A stretch of 64,000 nucleotides of DNA from Pseudomonadota bacterium. GTDB lineage: Bacteria; Pseudomonadota; Alphaproteobacteria; Rhodobacterales; Rhodobacteraceae. Position 1 is the stretch's first letter, and every line of letters starts with the position of its first letter. The notes under the pieces are model-generated. The model saw only the letters and a list, made by a program, of their open reading frames with translations. It ran no database searches and was not told where the DNA came from. The position numbers were made by a program, and so were the translations under genes. Where the stretch lies: positions 124,001 to 188,000 of the forward strand of contig JAIUPD010000001.1 in assembly GCA_020161615.1 (NCBI GenBank). Reading direction: 5' to 3'. Shown in pieces: positions 9,970 through 17,940 of the stretch.

Positions 9970-11239
9970 CCAGGCGTTGCTGGCGCTGCCATGGCTGTGG
10001 GATTTCTGGGCGCTGCCCCATCAGAAGGCCCCCGGGGGCGACTGGCGCACTTGGGTGATCATGGGCGGGCGCGGCGCGGGCAAGACCCGCGCCGGGGCCG
10101 AATGGGTGCGCTTGCAGGTCGAAGGGGCGGGGCCGCGCGACCCCGGTCGCTGCGCGCGCGTCGCGCTGGTCGGCGAGACGCTGGACCAGGTGCGCGAGGT
10201 GATGATCTTCGGCGAAAGCGGGATCCTGGCCTGCTCGCCGCCCGACCGCCGCCCCGTCTGGGAGGCCACGCGCAAGCGGCTGGTCTGGCCCAACGGCGCG
10301 GTGGCGCAGGCTTTTTCGGCCCATGCGCCTGAGGCCCTGCGCGGTCCGCAATTCGACGCGGCCTGGTGCGACGAGCTGGGCAAGTGGAAGAAATCCGAGG
10401 CCGCCTGGGACCAGCTGCAATTCGCGCTAAGGCTGGGCGAGGATCCGCGCTGCGTGGTGACGACAACGCCCCGGGCCGAAGGGGTGCTGCGGCGGGTGCT
10501 GGCCCTGCCCTCGAGCGTGGTGACGCGCGCGCCGACCGAGGCCAACCGTGCCTTCCTCGCGGCCTCGTTCCTGCGCGAGGTCGAGGAGCGCTATGGCGGT
10601 TCGCGGCTGGGGCGGCAGGAGCTGGAGGGGATCTTGCTGGAGGATGTCGAAGGTAGCCTCTTCCCCCAGGCGCTGATCGAGCGCTGCCGGACGCGGGAGG
10701 TGCCCGCCTTCAGCCGGGTCGTGGTCGCGGTCGATCCGGCCGTCAGCGGGCATGCGGGATCGGATCTTTGCGGGATCGTCGTGGTCGGCGCGGTGACCGA
10801 GGGGCCGGTCAGCGACTGGCGGGCGGTGGTGTTGGAAGATGCAAGCCTCAGGGCCGCCAGCCCCATCGACTGGGCGCGGGCGGCCATCGCGGCGATGCAG
10901 CGCCATGGGGCCGAGCGGCTGGTGGCCGAGGTCAACCAGGGTGGCAATCTGGTGGCCGAGGTGCTGCGGCAGGTCGATCCTCTGGTGCCGGTGACGGCGG
11001 CGCATGCGGTCAAGGGCAAGGGCGCCCGGGCCGAACCGGTGGCGGCGCTCTACGAGCAGGGGCGGGTCGCGCATTTGCCCGGCCTCGGCGCGCTGGAGGA
11101 ACAGATGGCGCTGATGACCGCGCAGGGCTTCAAGGGCACGGGCAGTCCCGACCGGGTGGATGCATTGGTCTGGGCCCTGCACGCGCTGATCCTGGGACCG
11201 GCGCGATCCTATCGGACACCACAGGTGCGGGTGTTGTAA
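9818..11239 (+). CDS. GTA g2: terminase large subunit
   Basis: A 473-residue packaging ATPase-nuclease that fills GTA heads with host DNA. Walker A is GGRGAGKT (residues 83-90). An acidic Walker B-like WCDELGKW and nuclease-type acidic residues (VVAVDPAVSGH, then LVAEVNQGG) follow, as in the phage DNA packaging family. The start is put at GTG 9818 because a GGAGG ribosome site lies at 9804-9808. The frame is open to an ATG at 9749, so 23 more residues are possible. It overlaps g1 by about 150 bases. A strong terminator-like hairpin begins at its stop codon. Confidence 0.9.
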   Translation: MNGRNSRNLKRAADRAPESWISPPRGPRCDAEWIACAPQQLREEFLTGLSDQALLALPWLWDFWALPHQKAPGGDWRTWVIMGGRGAGKTRAGAEWVRLQVEGAGPRDPGRCARVALVGETLDQVREVMIFGESGILACSPPDRRPVWEATRKRLVWPNGAVAQAFSAHAPEALRGPQFDAAWCDELGKWKKSEAAWDQLQFALRLGEDPRCVVTTTPRAEGVLRRVLALPSSVVTRAPTEANRAFLAASFLREVEERYGGSRLGRQELEGILLEDVEGSLFPQALIERCRTREVPAFSRVVVAVDPAVSGHAGSDLCGIVVVGAVTEGPVSDWRAVVLEDASLRAASPIDWARAAIAAMQRHGAERLVAEVNQGGNLVAEVLRQVDPLVPVTAAHAVKGKGARAEPVAALYEQGRVAHLPGLGALEEQMALMTAQGFKGTGSPDRVDALVWALHALILGPARSYRTPQVRVL

Positions 11240-11262
11240 GGGGGCCTTCGGGCCCCCTTTTC
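11240..11262 (+). terminator. Terminator-like hairpin between GTA g2 and g3
   Basis: GGGGGCC-TTCG-GGCCCCC followed by CTTTTCC is a 7-bp all-GC stem with a UUCG tetraloop and a short T-run. It starts directly after the terminase stop. It would be expected to stop or reduce read-through into the portal and capsid genes. Confidence 0.65.
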
Positions 11263-11393
11263 CGTGGGTGTTGCGCGGTCGCGGGGCCAGCGTGCGCTGG
11301 CTCCAGCCGATGTTCGGATTTCGCCGCGATAACCCGTTCCAAGGCCGCGGCGCCGGGTTCGCCCCGACCCCGCGCGACAACGGAGGCAGAGCC

Positions 11394-12602
11394 ATGTTCG
11401 ACATCTTTCGCAAGCCCGTCGCCGAGCACGCGCCCGAGGCCAAGGCCTCGGCCGTGGGGCCGCTGACGGCGGGCGCGCCCTCGGGCGGCTTCGGCAAGAT
11501 CGCGGCCCTGGCCTCGGTCAGCCAGCTGCGCTGGACCGCGCGCGACAGCGTGTCGCTGACCCGGGCGGGGTTCCAGGGCAACCCGGTCGGCTTTCGCGTG
11601 GTGCGGATGATTTCGGAAGCGGCGGCAGCGTTGCCCCTGGTGTTGCAGGACAATGCGCAGCGCTATGACGCCCATCCGTTGCTGACATTGCTGGGCCGGC
11701 CGAACCCGGCGCAGGGGCGGGCCGAGTTCCTGGAAGCGGTCTATGCCCAGTTGCTCCTCTCGGGCAACGCCTATGTCGAGGCGGTGGCGACGCCCGAGGG
11801 CGGGGTGCCGGGCGAGCTGCATGTGCTGCGCTCGGACCGGATGTCGGTGGTGCCGGGGGCGGATGGCTGGCCCGCCGCCTATGATTACGCGGTGAACGGC
11901 CGCAAGCATCGCTTCACCATGACCGAGGGCGCGGCGCCGATCTGCCATGTCCGGGCCTTCCACCCGCTTGACGACCATTACGGCCTTTCGCCCATCGAGG
12001 CGGCGGCCACGGCGGTCGATGTCCACAACAGCGCGTCGCGCTGGTCGAAGGCGCTCTTGGACAATGCCGCGCGGCCCTCGGGCGCCATCGTCTTCAAGGG
12101 GGCGGACGGACAGGGGCAGATGTCGAACGATCAGTTCGAGCGTCTGCAGGCCGAGATGGAGATGCACCATCAAGGCGCGCGCAACGCCGGGCGGCCGATG
12201 CTGCTGGAAGGCGGGCTCGACTGGAAGCCGATGGGCTTTTCCCCCTCGGACATGGAATTCCACCAGACCAAGGAGGCCGCCGCGCGCGAGATCGCGCTGG
12301 CCTTCGGCGTGCCGCCGATGCTGCTGGGGATTCCGGGCGACGCGACCTATGCCAATTATCAGGAGGCCAACCGCGGCTTCTACCGGCTGACGGTGCTGCC
12401 GCTGGCGGCCAAGGTCAGCGCGGCGCTGGCGCATTGGCTCTCGAGCTATCTGGGGGCCGAGCTGCAACTCCGCCCCGACCTCGACCAGGTGCCGGCGCTG
12501 GCGGCCGAGCGCGAGGCGGTCTGGCGCCGGGTGGCCGAGGCCGACTTCCTGACCGAGGCCGAGAAGCGCGCCATGCTGGGCCTGCCGCCCCGGTCGGCAT
12601 GA
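11394..12602 (+). CDS. GTA g3: portal protein (HK97 family)
   Basis: A 402-residue portal protein that forms the ring through which DNA enters the head and to which the tail joins. Family features include the N-terminal NPVGFRVVRMISEAAAALPL block, LLSGNAYVE, and the C-terminal FGVPPMLLGIPGDATYANYQEANRGF-like region characteristic of HK97-type portals. The start at 11394 (MFDIFRKPV) is preceded by GGAGG at 11382-11386. An in-frame extension to 11268 has no such site. It follows the hairpin after g2 and precedes g3.5 by 13 bp. Confidence 0.93.
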   Translation: MFDIFRKPVAEHAPEAKASAVGPLTAGAPSGGFGKIAALASVSQLRWTARDSVSLTRAGFQGNPVGFRVVRMISEAAAALPLVLQDNAQRYDAHPLLTLLGRPNPAQGRAEFLEAVYAQLLLSGNAYVEAVATPEGGVPGELHVLRSDRMSVVPGADGWPAAYDYAVNGRKHRFTMTEGAAPICHVRAFHPLDDHYGLSPIEAAATAVDVHNSASRWSKALLDNAARPSGAIVFKGADGQGQMSNDQFERLQAEMEMHHQGARNAGRPMLLEGGLDWKPMGFSPSDMEFHQTKEAAAREIALAFGVPPMLLGIPGDATYANYQEANRGFYRLTVLPLAAKVSAALAHWLSSYLGAELQLRPDLDQVPALAAEREAVWRRVAEADFLTEAEKRAMLGLPPRSA

Positions 12603-12615
12603 GGGGGCCGCGGCG

Positions 12616-12864
12616 ATGGCCAGCCCGCAGCGCAAGACGATCGGCGGATCGCGCTTTCTCTACGACAGTTTCGACCTCGCCCAAGCCCGGATCGACGCGC
12701 AGGAGCGCGTGGACGAGGAACGCCGCGCGGGCCTCGAATTCCGGCTGGCCCGGATCGAGGAGGCGCTGGAGCGGTTGGAGAAACGACTCTGGCTCGCGGT
12801 CTACGGCGTGGCCTCGGGCGTGGTGGTGCATGGCGCGCTGGCCTTCCTGGCGACGCAGTTCTGA
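12616..12864 (+). CDS. GTA g3.5: small coiled-coil and membrane-segment protein
   Basis: An 82-residue protein in the g3.5 position between the portal and the prohead protease. Residues about 20-60 are a charged helix with heptad character (Arg/Glu-rich, AGLEFRLARIEEALERLEKR). They are followed by one hydrophobic segment (about 60-80, VYGVASGVVVHGALAFLA). It resembles small phage proteins of unknown function placed here in many GTA clusters. It may be a scaffold-like or membrane-associated accessory; nothing in the sequence decides this. The 13-bp and 9-bp gaps on either side support co-translation. Confidence 0.75.
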   Translation: MASPQRKTIGGSRFLYDSFDLAQARIDAQERVDEERRAGLEFRLARIEEALERLEKRLWLAVYGVASGVVVHGALAFLATQF

Positions 12865-12873
12865 GGAGAATTC

Positions 12874-13410
12874 ATGCAGGGTCTCGAGACGAAATTTCAC
12901 GCCCCCGGCGCGCCGGGCGTGGTGTTGACCGAGGGCTCGGTCATCCAGGGCTATGCCTCGGTCTTCGGGGTGCGCGACCGGGGCGGCGATGTCGTCATCC
13001 CGGGCGCCTATGCGGCCTCGCTGAAGCGGATGGCGGCGGCGGGGGGCAGGGTGCGCATGCTCTGGCAGCACGACCAGGGCCAGCCCATCGGGGTCTGGGA
13101 CGAGGTGGCAGAGGACACGCAGGGGCTGCGCGTCAAGGGCCGCCTGCTGACCGAGGTGGCCAAGGCGCGCGAGGCGGCGGCGCTGATGGCGGCGGGTGCG
13201 GTGGATGGGCTGAGCATCGGCTACCGCACGATCCGGGCCGAGAAACTGCCCGAGGGCGGGCGCAAGCTGATCGAGCTGGAGCTGTGGGAGGTCTCGCTGG
13301 TGACCTTCCCGATGCTGCCCGTCGCCCGGGCCTCGGCCAAATCCGACACCGGCCTCCTGGGCGAGTTCGCGCGCGGCATCGACGCGGCGCGGCAGGCGCT
13401 CAGGGGCTGA
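12874..13410 (+). CDS. GTA g4: HK97 family prohead protease
   Basis: A 178-residue serine protease that matures the capsid and removes the N-terminal scaffold part of the major capsid protein. The family His is seen in MLWQHDQGQPIG and the nucleophile Ser in GAVDGLSIGYRT. The sequence opens with the usual substrate-like beta strand and IQGYASVFG. It lies directly before the capsid gene, as in HK97-type head modules. A GAGGAGAA ribosome site precedes the ATG. Confidence 0.93.
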   Translation: MQGLETKFHAPGAPGVVLTEGSVIQGYASVFGVRDRGGDVVIPGAYAASLKRMAAAGGRVRMLWQHDQGQPIGVWDEVAEDTQGLRVKGRLLTEVAKAREAAALMAAGAVDGLSIGYRTIRAEKLPEGGRKLIELELWEVSLVTFPMLPVARASAKSDTGLLGEFARGIDAARQALRG

Positions 13411-13505
13411 CAACAGGAACGACGCGCGGGGTTCCGGCCCTTCGCGGATGGGGCGGGTTGCCTGTCGGGAGCCCGCGCAATGGCAACCATGAAAGGATGG
13501 ATGCG

Positions 13506-14717
13506 ATGACGAGCGAGTTTCCCGGCCGGAACCATGCGGGCGAGGAAAAGAGCGCGGCGCCCGGCGACGAAGCGGCGCAGCTGAAGGCGGCTCTGGAAGG
13601 GTTCGTGACTGAGATCAAGACCTTCCGCGCCGATGTGATGGGCAATCTGAAAGAACAGGACGAGCGACTGACCATGCTGGACCGCAAATTCACCACCAAG
13701 ACGGCGCGCCCGGTGCTGGCGCAGGCTGACGCGGGCGAGGGCCTGCATCTGAAGGCCTTCGACGCCTATCTGCGCCAGGGCGACGACGAGGCGCTGCGGG
13801 GCCTGACGCTGGAGGGCAAGGGCCTTGTCACCTCGGTCAACGCGGAAGGCGGCTATCTGGTCGATCCGCAGACCTCGGCGCGCATCCATGCGGTGCTGGA
13901 CGCCGCGGCCTCGATCCGTGCCATCGCCAATGTCGTGCAGGTCGAGGCGGGGTCGTTCGACGTGCTGGTGGATCACGGCGACGTCGGTTCGGGCTGGGAG
14001 AACGAGGCCTCGACGTTGACCGAGACCGGCACGGCGGCCATCGACCGCATTTCCATCAAGCTGCACGAGCTGAGCGCGATGCCGAAGGCGTCGCAGCGGC
14101 TGCTGGAAGACAGCGCCTTCGACGTCGAGGGCTGGCTGGCCGAGCGGATCGCGGCGAAATTCGCCCGCGCCGAGGCCGCGGCCTTCATCGGCGGCAGCGG
14201 CACCGACCAGCCGCGCGGGTTCCTGGACCATGACATCGTGGCCAACGGGACCGAGACCTGGGGCGAGCTGGGCTATGTCGCGACCGGCGCCGCGGGCGAT
14301 TTCGCCGCCACCAACCCGGCCGATGCCATCGTCGATCTGGTCTATGCGCTGGATGCGGGCTACCGCGCCAACGCGGTCTTCGTGATGAATTCGAAGACCG
14401 CGGGCGCGGTGCGCAAGATGAAGGACGCGGACGGCCGCTTCCTGTGGTCGGACGGTCTGGCGGCGGGCGAACCCGCGCGGCTCATGGGCTATCCGGTGCT
14501 GATCGCCGAGGACATGCCCGACATCGCGGCCAATGCCCATGCCATGGCCTTCGGCGATTTCCGCGCGGGCTATACCATCGCCGAGCGCCCCGATCTGCGC
14601 GTCCTGCGCGATCCCTTCAGCGCCAAGCCGCATGTTCTGTTCTACGCGACCAAGCGCGTCGGCGGCGATGTCACCGATTTCGCGGCGATCAAACTGCTGA
14701 AATTCGCCGCCTCGTAA
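13506..14717 (+). CDS. GTA g5: major capsid protein (HK97 fold)
   Basis: A 403-residue HK97-type major capsid protein. The N-terminal about 100 residues are charged and helical and correspond to the scaffold (delta) domain cut off by the prohead protease. The mature part begins around LRGLTLEGKGLVTSVNAEGG. The family blocks VDHGDVGSGWENEASTLTETG and AFIGGSGTDQPRGF are present. The start at 13506 is chosen because AAGGA (13493-13497) gives an 8-bp spacing; ATG 13497 is 9 bases earlier and in frame. Two long hairpins follow in the gap before g6. Confidence 0.95.
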   Translation: MTSEFPGRNHAGEEKSAAPGDEAAQLKAALEGFVTEIKTFRADVMGNLKEQDERLTMLDRKFTTKTARPVLAQADAGEGLHLKAFDAYLRQGDDEALRGLTLEGKGLVTSVNAEGGYLVDPQTSARIHAVLDAAASIRAIANVVQVEAGSFDVLVDHGDVGSGWENEASTLTETGTAAIDRISIKLHELSAMPKASQRLLEDSAFDVEGWLAERIAAKFARAEAAAFIGGSGTDQPRGFLDHDIVANGTETWGELGYVATGAAGDFAATNPADAIVDLVYALDAGYRANAVFVMNSKTAGAVRKMKDADGRFLWSDGLAAGEPARLMGYPVLIAEDMPDIAANAHAMAFGDFRAGYTIAERPDLRVLRDPFSAKPHVLFYATKRVGGDVTDFAAIKLLKFAAS

Positions 14718-14730
14718 GCGGTGCGGAATT

Positions 14731-14759
14731 GGCCCGGTCCCGGATTCCGGGGCCGGACC
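14731..14759 (+). other. Long GC hairpin directly after the capsid gene
   Basis: The 13-base arms at 14731-14743 and 14747-14759 pair with two mismatches, both compatible with G-U pairs in RNA, around a 3-base loop. There is no T-tract, so this is a structural or RNA-stability element rather than a classical terminator. It lies 14 bases after the capsid stop. Confidence 0.5.
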
Positions 14760-14796
14760 GATGGCGGCGCAGGCGCGCGGACTGGTCAGAAGGCCG

Positions 14797-14848
14797 ACAC
14801 CCCGCATCGTCCGGCTGCTCCCCCTCCGTGCGAGCGGTGCGGGGGTGT
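14797..14848 (+). other. Second stem in the g5-g6 intergenic region
   Basis: ACACCCCGCA (14797-14806) pairs with TGCGGGGGTGT (14838-14848) with one bulged base. With the preceding hairpin it makes most of the 188-bp g5-g6 gap structured. No ORF is supported here. Confidence 0.4.
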
Positions 14849-14905
14849 GCCTGCGCCGTTCTTCAGGGGCCGGTCATCCGGGACAGGGATATTCAGGAGG
14901 CGAGC

Positions 14906-15493
14906 ATGGACCTGATTGAGACCAGCAGCGTTGCGGACGGCGCCCTGCCGGTGGCGGCCTTTCGGGCGCATCTGCGGCTGGGCACCGGCTTTGCCGACGA
15001 GGCCACGGGCGACGCCCTGCTGATCCAGTATCTGCGCGCGGCCATCGCCGCCATCGAGGCCCGCACGGGCAAGGCGCTTCTGACGCGCGGCTTCCGGCTG
15101 ATCCTGCCGCGCTGGCGCTGGCCCGATGTGCAGGCGCTGCCGGTGGCCCCGGTCTCGGCCGTGGCCTCGGTCACGCTGGTCGAGGCCGGGGGCGGCACGG
15201 AAACCGCCGATCCGGGCAGCTGGCGGCTGGTCGCGGATACCCACCGCCCGACGATCCTGGCCACCGGGGCGGTGCTGCCGGGGGTGCCCGCGAACGGGCG
15301 GGTCGAGGTCGATTTCACCGCCGGTTTCGGTGCGGGTTGGGACGCGGTGCCTGACGATCTGCGACAGGCGGTGCTGCTGCTGGCCGCGCAATTCTACGAG
15401 GGCCGCACCGGCGCCGAACCGATCCCCGGCCCGGTGGCGGCGCTTCTGGCGCGCTGGATGCCGCTCCGGGTGACGGCCGGGGGGCATCGCTGA
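14906..15493 (+). CDS. GTA g6: head-tail connector protein
   Basis: A 195-residue protein matching the phage head-tail connector (phiE125 gp8-like) family. This family forms the ring beneath the portal. Helical N-terminal part with AFRAHLRLGTGFADEATGDALLIQYLRAAIAAIE, then beta-rich middle and LRQAVLLLAAQFYEGR near the end, which is a typical signature of this family. The start has AGGAGG at 14895-14900. It overlaps the next gene by one base. An in-frame extension to 14444 runs through the capsid gene and is not real. Confidence 0.85.
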   Translation: MDLIETSSVADGALPVAAFRAHLRLGTGFADEATGDALLIQYLRAAIAAIEARTGKALLTRGFRLILPRWRWPDVQALPVAPVSAVASVTLVEAGGGTETADPGSWRLVADTHRPTILATGAVLPGVPANGRVEVDFTAGFGAGWDAVPDDLRQAVLLLAAQFYEGRTGAEPIPGPVAALLARWMPLRVTAGGHR

Positions 15494-15828
15494 TGAGCTA
15501 CGCCCTGACGCGGCCGATGGTGCTGCAGGAACCCCTCGCCACCCCCGACGGGGCTGGCGGCTACACGACCACTTGGTCCGCGCTGGGCACGCTCTGGTGC
15601 GAACTGCGTGCGGGCACGGGCTCGGAACGCCGGGGCGCCATCGCGCCCGAGGGGCGGATGCTGTTCCGCATCTTCCTGCGGGCCGCCCCCCAGGGCAGTC
15701 CGCAGCGCCCCCGCCCCGGCCAGCGCCTGACCGAGGGCGCCCGGGTCTTCGCCCTGCTCGCGGTCAGCGAGGCGGATGCGTCGGGGGCCTTTCTGGTCTG
15801 CCATGCGCGTGAGGAGGTTCCGGCATGA
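15493..15828 (+). CDS. GTA g7: head closure (head-tail adaptor) protein
   Basis: A 111-residue small beta-rich protein in the place of the phage head closure protein, which seals the head after packaging and joins the tail. The L-R-P-M-V-L-Q-E start, a GGYTTTWSALGTLWCELRAGTG block and a basic middle match this family of short adaptors. It begins at the g6 stop (TGATG overlap) and overlaps g8 by four bases (ATGA), which is strong evidence for translational coupling. Confidence 0.85.
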   Translation: MSYALTRPMVLQEPLATPDGAGGYTTTWSALGTLWCELRAGTGSERRGAIAPEGRMLFRIFLRAAPQGSPQRPRPGQRLTEGARVFALLAVSEADASGAFLVCHAREEVPA

Positions 15829-16232
15829 GCTATCAAGCCACCGCCGCGCTGCAGGCCGCGCTTTATGCCCTGCTCACCGCCGACATGCCACTGGCGGCCC
15901 TTCTGCCGGGCGGCATCTTCGACGCGCCGCCGCCCGGCACGCCGCAGGGCACCTATGGCGTGATCGGCGAGGAAGAGGCGATCGACCGCTCGGACGTGAC
16001 GGGCGCGGGCGCCGAGCATCGCGTGCTGGTGCAGGTGGTTTCGGACGCGGCTGGCTTTGCCACCGCCAAGGCCGCCGCCGCCCGGATCGCCGAGATCCTG
16101 CCGGGCGCCCAGCCGGCGCTCGCCCCCGGCCGGGTCGTGGCGATCTGGTTCCATCAGGCGCAGGCCCGGCGGGCCGAGGGCAACACCGTGCGCCGCATCG
16201 ACCTGCGCTTTCGGGTGCGGATCGAGATCTGA
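15825..16232 (+). CDS. GTA g8: tail completion protein (DUF3168 family)
   Basis: A 135-residue DUF3168 protein. Phage members sit at the head-tail junction or terminate the tail tube. Recognisable are the N-terminal helix LQAALYALLTADMPLAALL, the GGIFDAPPPGTPQG loop, and the conserved HRVLVQVVSDAAG strand followed by a helix. Overlap with g7 (ATGA) and a ribosome site before g9 place it firmly in the cluster. Confidence 0.87.
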   Translation: MSYQATAALQAALYALLTADMPLAALLPGGIFDAPPPGTPQGTYGVIGEEEAIDRSDVTGAGAEHRVLVQVVSDAAGFATAKAAAARIAEILPGAQPALAPGRVVAIWFHQAQARRAEGNTVRRIDLRFRVRIEI

Positions 16233-16256
16233 CAAACTTTCAAAGGAGTGGCCGGC

Positions 16257-16754
16257 ATGGCTGTGCAAAGCGGCAAGGATCTTCTGATCAAGATGGACAT
16301 GACCGGGGCCGGTCTGTTCGAGACCATCGCGGGCCTTCGCGCCACACGGATCAGTTTCAACGCCGAGACGGTCGACGTGACCAGCCTCGACAGCGCGGGC
16401 GGCTGGCGCGAGCTGCTGGCCGGGGCCGGGGTCAAGGCCGCCAGCCTCTCGGGTTCGGGCGTGTTCCGGGATGCGGCGACGGATGAACGGGCCCGCGCGG
16501 TCTTCTTCAACGGCGAGATCCCCGAGTTTCAGGTGGTGATCCCGGATTTCGGCATCGTCGAAGGGCCGTTCCAGATCACCGCCCTCGAATATGCGGGCAG
16601 CTACAACGGTGAGGCGACGTTCGAGATGTCGATGGCCTCGGCCGGGGCGCTCGATTTCGTCGCCGCGACCCCGCTCGCGCCCGATCCCGAGGATTACATG
16701 GGCGACGGCGGCGATCAGCCCCCGGAAATGCCCGATCCGGGTGAGCCTGTCTGA
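16257..16754 (+). CDS. GTA g9: major tail protein
   Basis: A 165-residue tail tube protein of the TP901-1-like major tail protein family, whose hexameric rings stack to form the tube. The start MAVQSGKDLLIKMD, the TRISFNAETVDVTSLDSAGGWRELL-like middle and the SGSGVF block are characteristic. The C-terminal DPEDYMGDGGDQPPEMPDPGEPV is acidic and Pro-rich, probably disordered. AAAGGAG (16242-16248) supports ATG 16257; a GTG nine bases upstream is less well placed. The stop overlaps the g10 ATG. Confidence 0.9.
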   Translation: MAVQSGKDLLIKMDMTGAGLFETIAGLRATRISFNAETVDVTSLDSAGGWRELLAGAGVKAASLSGSGVFRDAATDERARAVFFNGEIPEFQVVIPDFGIVEGPFQITALEYAGSYNGEATFEMSMASAGALDFVAATPLAPDPEDYMGDGGDQPPEMPDPGEPV

Positions 16755-17077
16755 TGGTCAATCCCATGGCAGGGGAGGTGGCGCTGGTGCTGGATGGCGA
16801 GCGGCGGGTCCTGAAACTCACCCTCGGGGCGCTGGCGGAACTGGAGGAGGCGCTGGGCGCCGAGTCGCTGCTGGCGCTGGTCGAGCGGTTCGAGACCGGC
16901 GCCTTCCGCGCGCGCGACGTGATGGCGCTGCTTTTGGCCGGGCTGCATGGCGGCGGGCATCCGCTGCCCGCCTCGGCCCTTCTCGGCGCCGAGATCGAGG
17001 GCGGCGCGGTCGAGGCCGCGCGCGTCGCGGGCCTGCTGCTGGCGCGCGCCTTCAACCCGGCGGGGGCCGCAGCGTGA
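16754..17077 (+). CDS. GTA g10: GTA-family tail protein, probable tail assembly factor
   Basis: A 107-residue member of the gene transfer agent family (gp10). Sequence features are an N-terminal beta hairpin (GEVALVLDGERRVLKLTLGAL), a helix AELEEALGAESLLALVERF, and the LLLAGLHGGGHPL segment. Position between the tail tube and tape measure genes is where tail assembly chaperones lie in phages, so a chaperone role is inferred. It overlaps g9 by one base and g10.1 by four (GTGA). Confidence 0.8.
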   Translation: MVNPMAGEVALVLDGERRVLKLTLGALAELEEALGAESLLALVERFETGAFRARDVMALLLAGLHGGGHPLPASALLGAEIEGGAVEAARVAGLLLARAFNPAGAAA

Positions 17078-17409
17078 GGGGGCTCGACTGGCCAGGGTTG
17101 ATGCGGGCCGGGCTGCACGGGCTGGGACTCAGACCCGCCGAGTTCTGGGCCCTGACCCCGGCCGAACTGATGATCATGCTGGGCCGCGACGAAGCGGCCC
17201 GGCCCGGGTTCACCCGCGCAAGGCTCGACGCCTTGCTCAAGCGCTTCCCGGATCAGGGAAGGAAGGGAGCGGAGAATGGCGACGCTGGAGGAACTGAACG
17301 CGCAGCTGGCCGCGCTGGAGGCGCAGATCGGCGCGACCTCGGACCAGGTGGCGGCCTTCGATTCCGGTCTCGGCGACATGGGGCGCAACCTGATCGAGAC
17401 GAACCGTGA
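17074..17409 (+). CDS. GTA g10.1: tail assembly chaperone-like protein with an overlapping C-terminal run-on
   Basis: The first 67 codons encode the short chaperone-type protein found here in GTA clusters: LDWPGLMRAGLHGLGLRPAEFWALTPAELMIML. It starts with GTG overlapping the g10 stop. In related clusters the gene ends near the tape measure start. Here no stop occurs and the frame runs on for about 44 codons inside the tape measure gene. Codons in that part have low third-position GC, so the extension looks accidental. The product would be 111 residues. An in-frame ATG at 17101 is an alternative start. Confidence 0.65.
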   Translation: MRGLDWPGLMRAGLHGLGLRPAEFWALTPAELMIMLGRDEAARPGFTRARLDALLKRFPDQGRKGAENGDAGGTERAAGRAGGADRRDLGPGGGLRFRSRRHGAQPDRDEP

Positions 17410-17926
17410 GATGGCGGGCCTGTCGCGGTCCCTGGGATCGGGGCTGCGGCTGGCCTTCGACGGCGTGGTCTTTGATGGCCAGCGGCTCTCGGATGCGATG
17501 CGCGGCCTCGGCCGGTCGATCAGCGAGGCGATCTATGCCGCGGCCATGCGACCCGTGCAATCGGCGCTGGGTGGGGCGCTGTCTTCGGCCATTGGCGGGC
17601 TGGCGAACAGCCTTCTGCCCTTTGCCAACGGCGCCTCTTTCAGCCAGGGCCGGGTCATGCCCTTCGCGCAGGGGGGAATCGTCTCCTCGCCCGTCACCTT
17701 CCCGATGCGGGGCGGTACCGGCCTGATGGGCGAGGCCGGGCCCGAGGCGATCCTGCCGCTGGCCCGGGGGGCAGACGGCAGGCTGGGTGTGCGTGGTGCG
17801 GGCGGCCGGGCGACCCATGTGGTGATCAATGTCACCACCCCCGATGTCGCCGGATTCCAGCGCAGCCAAAGCCAGATCGCCGCCCAGATGCAGCGCCTTC
17901 TGGCGCAGGGCCAGCGTAATTACTGA
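17276..17926 (+). CDS. GTA g11: tail tape measure protein
   Basis: A 216-residue tape measure protein. GTA tails are short, so this is far shorter than phage homologues, and the size agrees with RcGTA gp11 (about 219). An N-terminal coiled coil (residues about 3-30, LEELNAQLAALEAQIGATSD) is followed by hydrophobic Gly/Ala-rich helices (ALGGALSSAIGGLANSLLPF). Then comes the conserved phage block VSSPVTFPMRGGTGLMGEAGPEAILPL-type, with MGEAGPEA as its centre. A GGAAGGAAGGGAG ribosome region precedes the ATG. The g10.1 reading frame overlaps its first 134 bases. Confidence 0.9.
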   Translation: MATLEELNAQLAALEAQIGATSDQVAAFDSGLGDMGRNLIETNREMAGLSRSLGSGLRLAFDGVVFDGQRLSDAMRGLGRSISEAIYAAAMRPVQSALGGALSSAIGGLANSLLPFANGASFSQGRVMPFAQGGIVSSPVTFPMRGGTGLMGEAGPEAILPLARGADGRLGVRGAGGRATHVVINVTTPDVAGFQRSQSQIAAQMQRLLAQGQRNY

Positions 17927-17940
17927 GCGGGGACAAAGAC

